Assembly: GCF_020404745.1 (NCBI RefSeq)
Contig: NZ_JAIZAP010000007.1
Coordinates: 62,001-126,000 of the forward strand
DNA: 64,000 nucleotides
Direction: 5' to 3'
Source of the DNA: Aquibacillus saliphilus
GTDB taxonomy: Bacteria; Bacillota; Bacilli; Bacillales; Amphibacillaceae
Part shown: piece after piece, positions 62,531 through 64,000 of the stretch
Position numbering within the stretch: the stretch's first letter is position 1
Layout: every line of letters begins with the position of its first letter
Position numbers and translations under genes: made by a program
Notes under the pieces: generated by a model
What the model saw: the letters and a program-made list of their open reading frames with translations, nothing else
What the model was told of the DNA's origin: nothing
The model's database searches: none

Positions 62531-62649
62531 GTAAGCGGAGCGGGCTTGGTCAGGCGCGAAACGCATAAGCAGAGCGCCGCAAGTGACCTGCAATTGGTCA
62601 CTGGAGGTGAACTGCTTATGACGCGAGCGACTAGCCCGCGCAGCTAACC
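62531..62649 (+). repeat. Structured intergenic repeat R3a after atpD
   Basis: Nested stems CGGGCT (62541) / AGCCCG (62633), ATAAGCAG (62565) / CTGCTTAT (62612), and AGTGACC (62582) / GGTCACT (62596). It stands in tandem with R3b. Confidence 0.82.
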
Positions 62650-62760
62650 TAAGTAAGCGTAATGGGCTCGCCAAGATGCGACACGCATAAGCAAGGCACC
62701 TACAAGTCCACGTTCTTAGGACTTGTAGGTGAATTGCTTATGACGCGAGCATCTAGCCCA
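62649..62760 (+). repeat. Structured intergenic repeat R3b before atpC
   Basis: Nested stems TGGGCT (62663) / AGCCCA (62755), ATAAGCAA (62687) / TTGCTTAT (62734), and the 13-bp inner CACCTACAAGTCC / GGACTTGTAGGTG (62697-62731). The first two stems differ from R3a by paired changes. Confidence 0.82.
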
Positions 62761-62770
62761 TGAAGCTAAT

Positions 62771-62794
62771 CTAAGTAAGCGTAATGGGCTCGCC
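62771..62794 (+). repeat. Truncated third copy R3c
   Basis: The 24 bases 62771-62794 (TAAGCGTAATGGGCTCGCC at its core) are identical to the start of R3b (62649-62672) and then stop. The remainder to 62917 holds only the atpC ribosome site. Confidence 0.75.
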
Positions 62795-62872
62795 CAGCTG
62801 AACTAACTAAACGAACCAATTAAGACCTAAACACTGGATTGATATCCCATAGTGCCTAAGCAATAGATGTGA

Positions 62873-63322
<450 letters not shown>

Positions 63323-63340
63323 TTAATTGTAAAATAATGT

Positions 63341-63386
63341 AAAAGACTTCAAACGTTGGAAAGTCCAGGTTTGAAGTCTTTTTCTT
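63341..63386 (+). terminator. Terminator of the atp operon
   Basis: Perfect 14-bp hairpin AAAAGACTTCAAAC / GTTTGAAGTCTTTT followed by TCTTT. Confidence 0.93.
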
Positions 63387-63938
63387 TGGCTCTTTTCCTA
63401 CATGTTTGCTTTTAAATTATCGCAGTTGATATGAAAACGAAACAAAATATACCGATTTTATACAAGTTTGGGAAAAATTACACTTTTTTCAGGAAATCCG
63501 TAAGCCTCCTCACATTGATTCGCCTCAAAAATGTGTGAATTCTACCCTAATACTAAATTATTCGCCCCAAATACGCATTTATTCGCCTCAAAAGAGTAAA
63601 GATTCGCCCCAAACCGCCACTTATTCGCCTTTATAGTAGTAACTGGCAACTTGTCCAGTAACTGGAATACTTGGCGCGTCACAATCAACAAATAATTTCG
63701 GTGGCACGAGTAACCGCGGTCTCAATCTTTAAAAAGTAAACATTTTAATTACATCAGTTATATCGTATTTTGTAGGAATTTCCCGGGAAATATCAGTTTT
63801 TGTCGGTTAATGTTGGTAACTACTCGTTGATTTGTTTATAAAACTAAAAAATTTACCAAATAGATGCATCAATTGACAAATGCTTACGTACGTGGCAAAG
63901 TTTAATTGGCTAAACTAAGTGGAAGTAGGTGTTATAGG
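63387..63938. other. Intergenic region after the atp operon
   Basis: No gene was seen. It contains array 4, a decayed GGGAC hairpin copy at 63700-63730 (GTGGCACGAGTAACCGCGGT), and a 14-bp palindrome ATTTCCCGGGAAAT at 63778-63791. A TTGACA lies near 63874 without a convincing -10 for the next gene. Confidence 0.55.
63518..63643 (+). repeat. 21-bp tandem array 4 (six units)
   Basis: Units start at 63518, 63539, 63560, 63581, 63602 and 63623. The last begins ATTCGCCTTTAT, as in arrays 2 and 3. Unit 2 is decayed (ATTCTACCC). In the frame open in the other arrays it has three stop codons. Confidence 0.88.
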
Positions 63939-64000
63939 ATGCTAATGCAAACATTAGGTCAAACAGCATTGATTAGTATGATTTCACATATTATCTTTAT
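63939..64000 (+). CDS. ywzB: YwzB-like DUF1146 membrane protein, 5' part only
   Basis: The first 20 codons read MLMQTLGQTALISMISHIIF and run off the window. The Gly-Gln-x-Ala-Leu start and following hydrophobic helix resemble DUF1146 (YwzB), the gene expected here after atpC in B. subtilis. An ATG two codons later (63945) is an alternative start; AGTAGGTG lies upstream. Confidence 0.6.
   Translation, partial: MLMQTLGQTALISMISHIIF

Overview
The window looks like chromosome from an endospore-forming member of the Bacillaceae. It is AT-rich with strong AGGAGG-type ribosome binding sites and frequent TTG/GTG starts. It carries sporulation genes (spo0F, spoIIR, pbpG, a CotY/CotZ-type coat protein), and its gene order follows the Bacillus subtilis stretch from ywfO to ywzB. 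The species cannot be told from the sequence alone. The ATP synthase c and a subunits carry neutralophile-type residues, not the known alkaliphile changes. No tRNA, rRNA, CRISPR array, intact IS element or prophage was seen.

Layout. 1-7.3 kb: ywfO (3' end), ywgA, a Cys-rich spore coat gene, an orphan fused two-domain ABC permease, ywhB, ywhD, pbpG. 8-17 kb: polyamine genes speE-speB, ywiB-argS, an acetyltransferase, a 58-residue XapX protein, a cardiolipin synthase, and fadF behind a promoter with a palindromic operator-like site. 17-22.7 kb: a P-loop protein, rpoE, pyrG, spo0F, fbaA. 23-30.5 kb: a glycerol/dihydroxyacetone block (glpP, glpF-glpK, glpD, dhaK-dhaL-dhaM) sits between fbaA and murA, where B. 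subtilis has tal. It has two leader terminators of the kind GlpP controls. 31-36 kb: murA, rho, rpmE (type B L31), tdk. 36-42 kb: an ECF sigma factor with a membrane partner, a lipoprotein, prfA-prmC, spoIIR. 42.8-51.4 kb: tsaC, mntP, ywlE, an MCP, rpiB, ywlG, glyA, upp, mnaA. 51.5-55.1 kb: a NERD-domain protein and a secreted subtilase. 55.4-63.3 kb: the complete atpZ-I-B-E-F-H-A-G-D-C operon. The window ends in the first codons of a ywzB-like gene.

The genes are mostly ordinary; the unusual content is between them. (1) Four dispersed arrays, each of six units with an exact 21-bp period. Two of them flank the NERD gene. (2) Large imperfect hairpin elements fill most spacers in the second half of the atp operon, and paired copies show compensatory base changes. 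(3) A mosaic intergenic repeat family at about 7.6-8.0, 18.75-19.2 and 41.8-42.4 kb, with a nested element present in two copies and absent from the third. (4) A nested palindrome at 45.5 kb whose outer end recurs 14.6 kb away. (5) Clusters of DnaA boxes before tsaC and spoIIR. (6) An Fnr-type palindrome just downstream of the atp promoter.

How they work together: glycerol enters through GlpF, is phosphorylated by GlpK and oxidised by GlpD to DHAP. Dihydroxyacetone reaches the same DHAP pool through DhaKLM with phosphate from the PTS. FbaA links DHAP to the hexose phosphates. RpoE, Rho, PrfA-PrmC, RpmE, ArgS and TsaC serve transcription and translation. PyrG, Tdk and Upp supply pyrimidine nucleotides, GlyA supplies one-carbon units, and MurA, MnaA and PbpG serve the cell wall.
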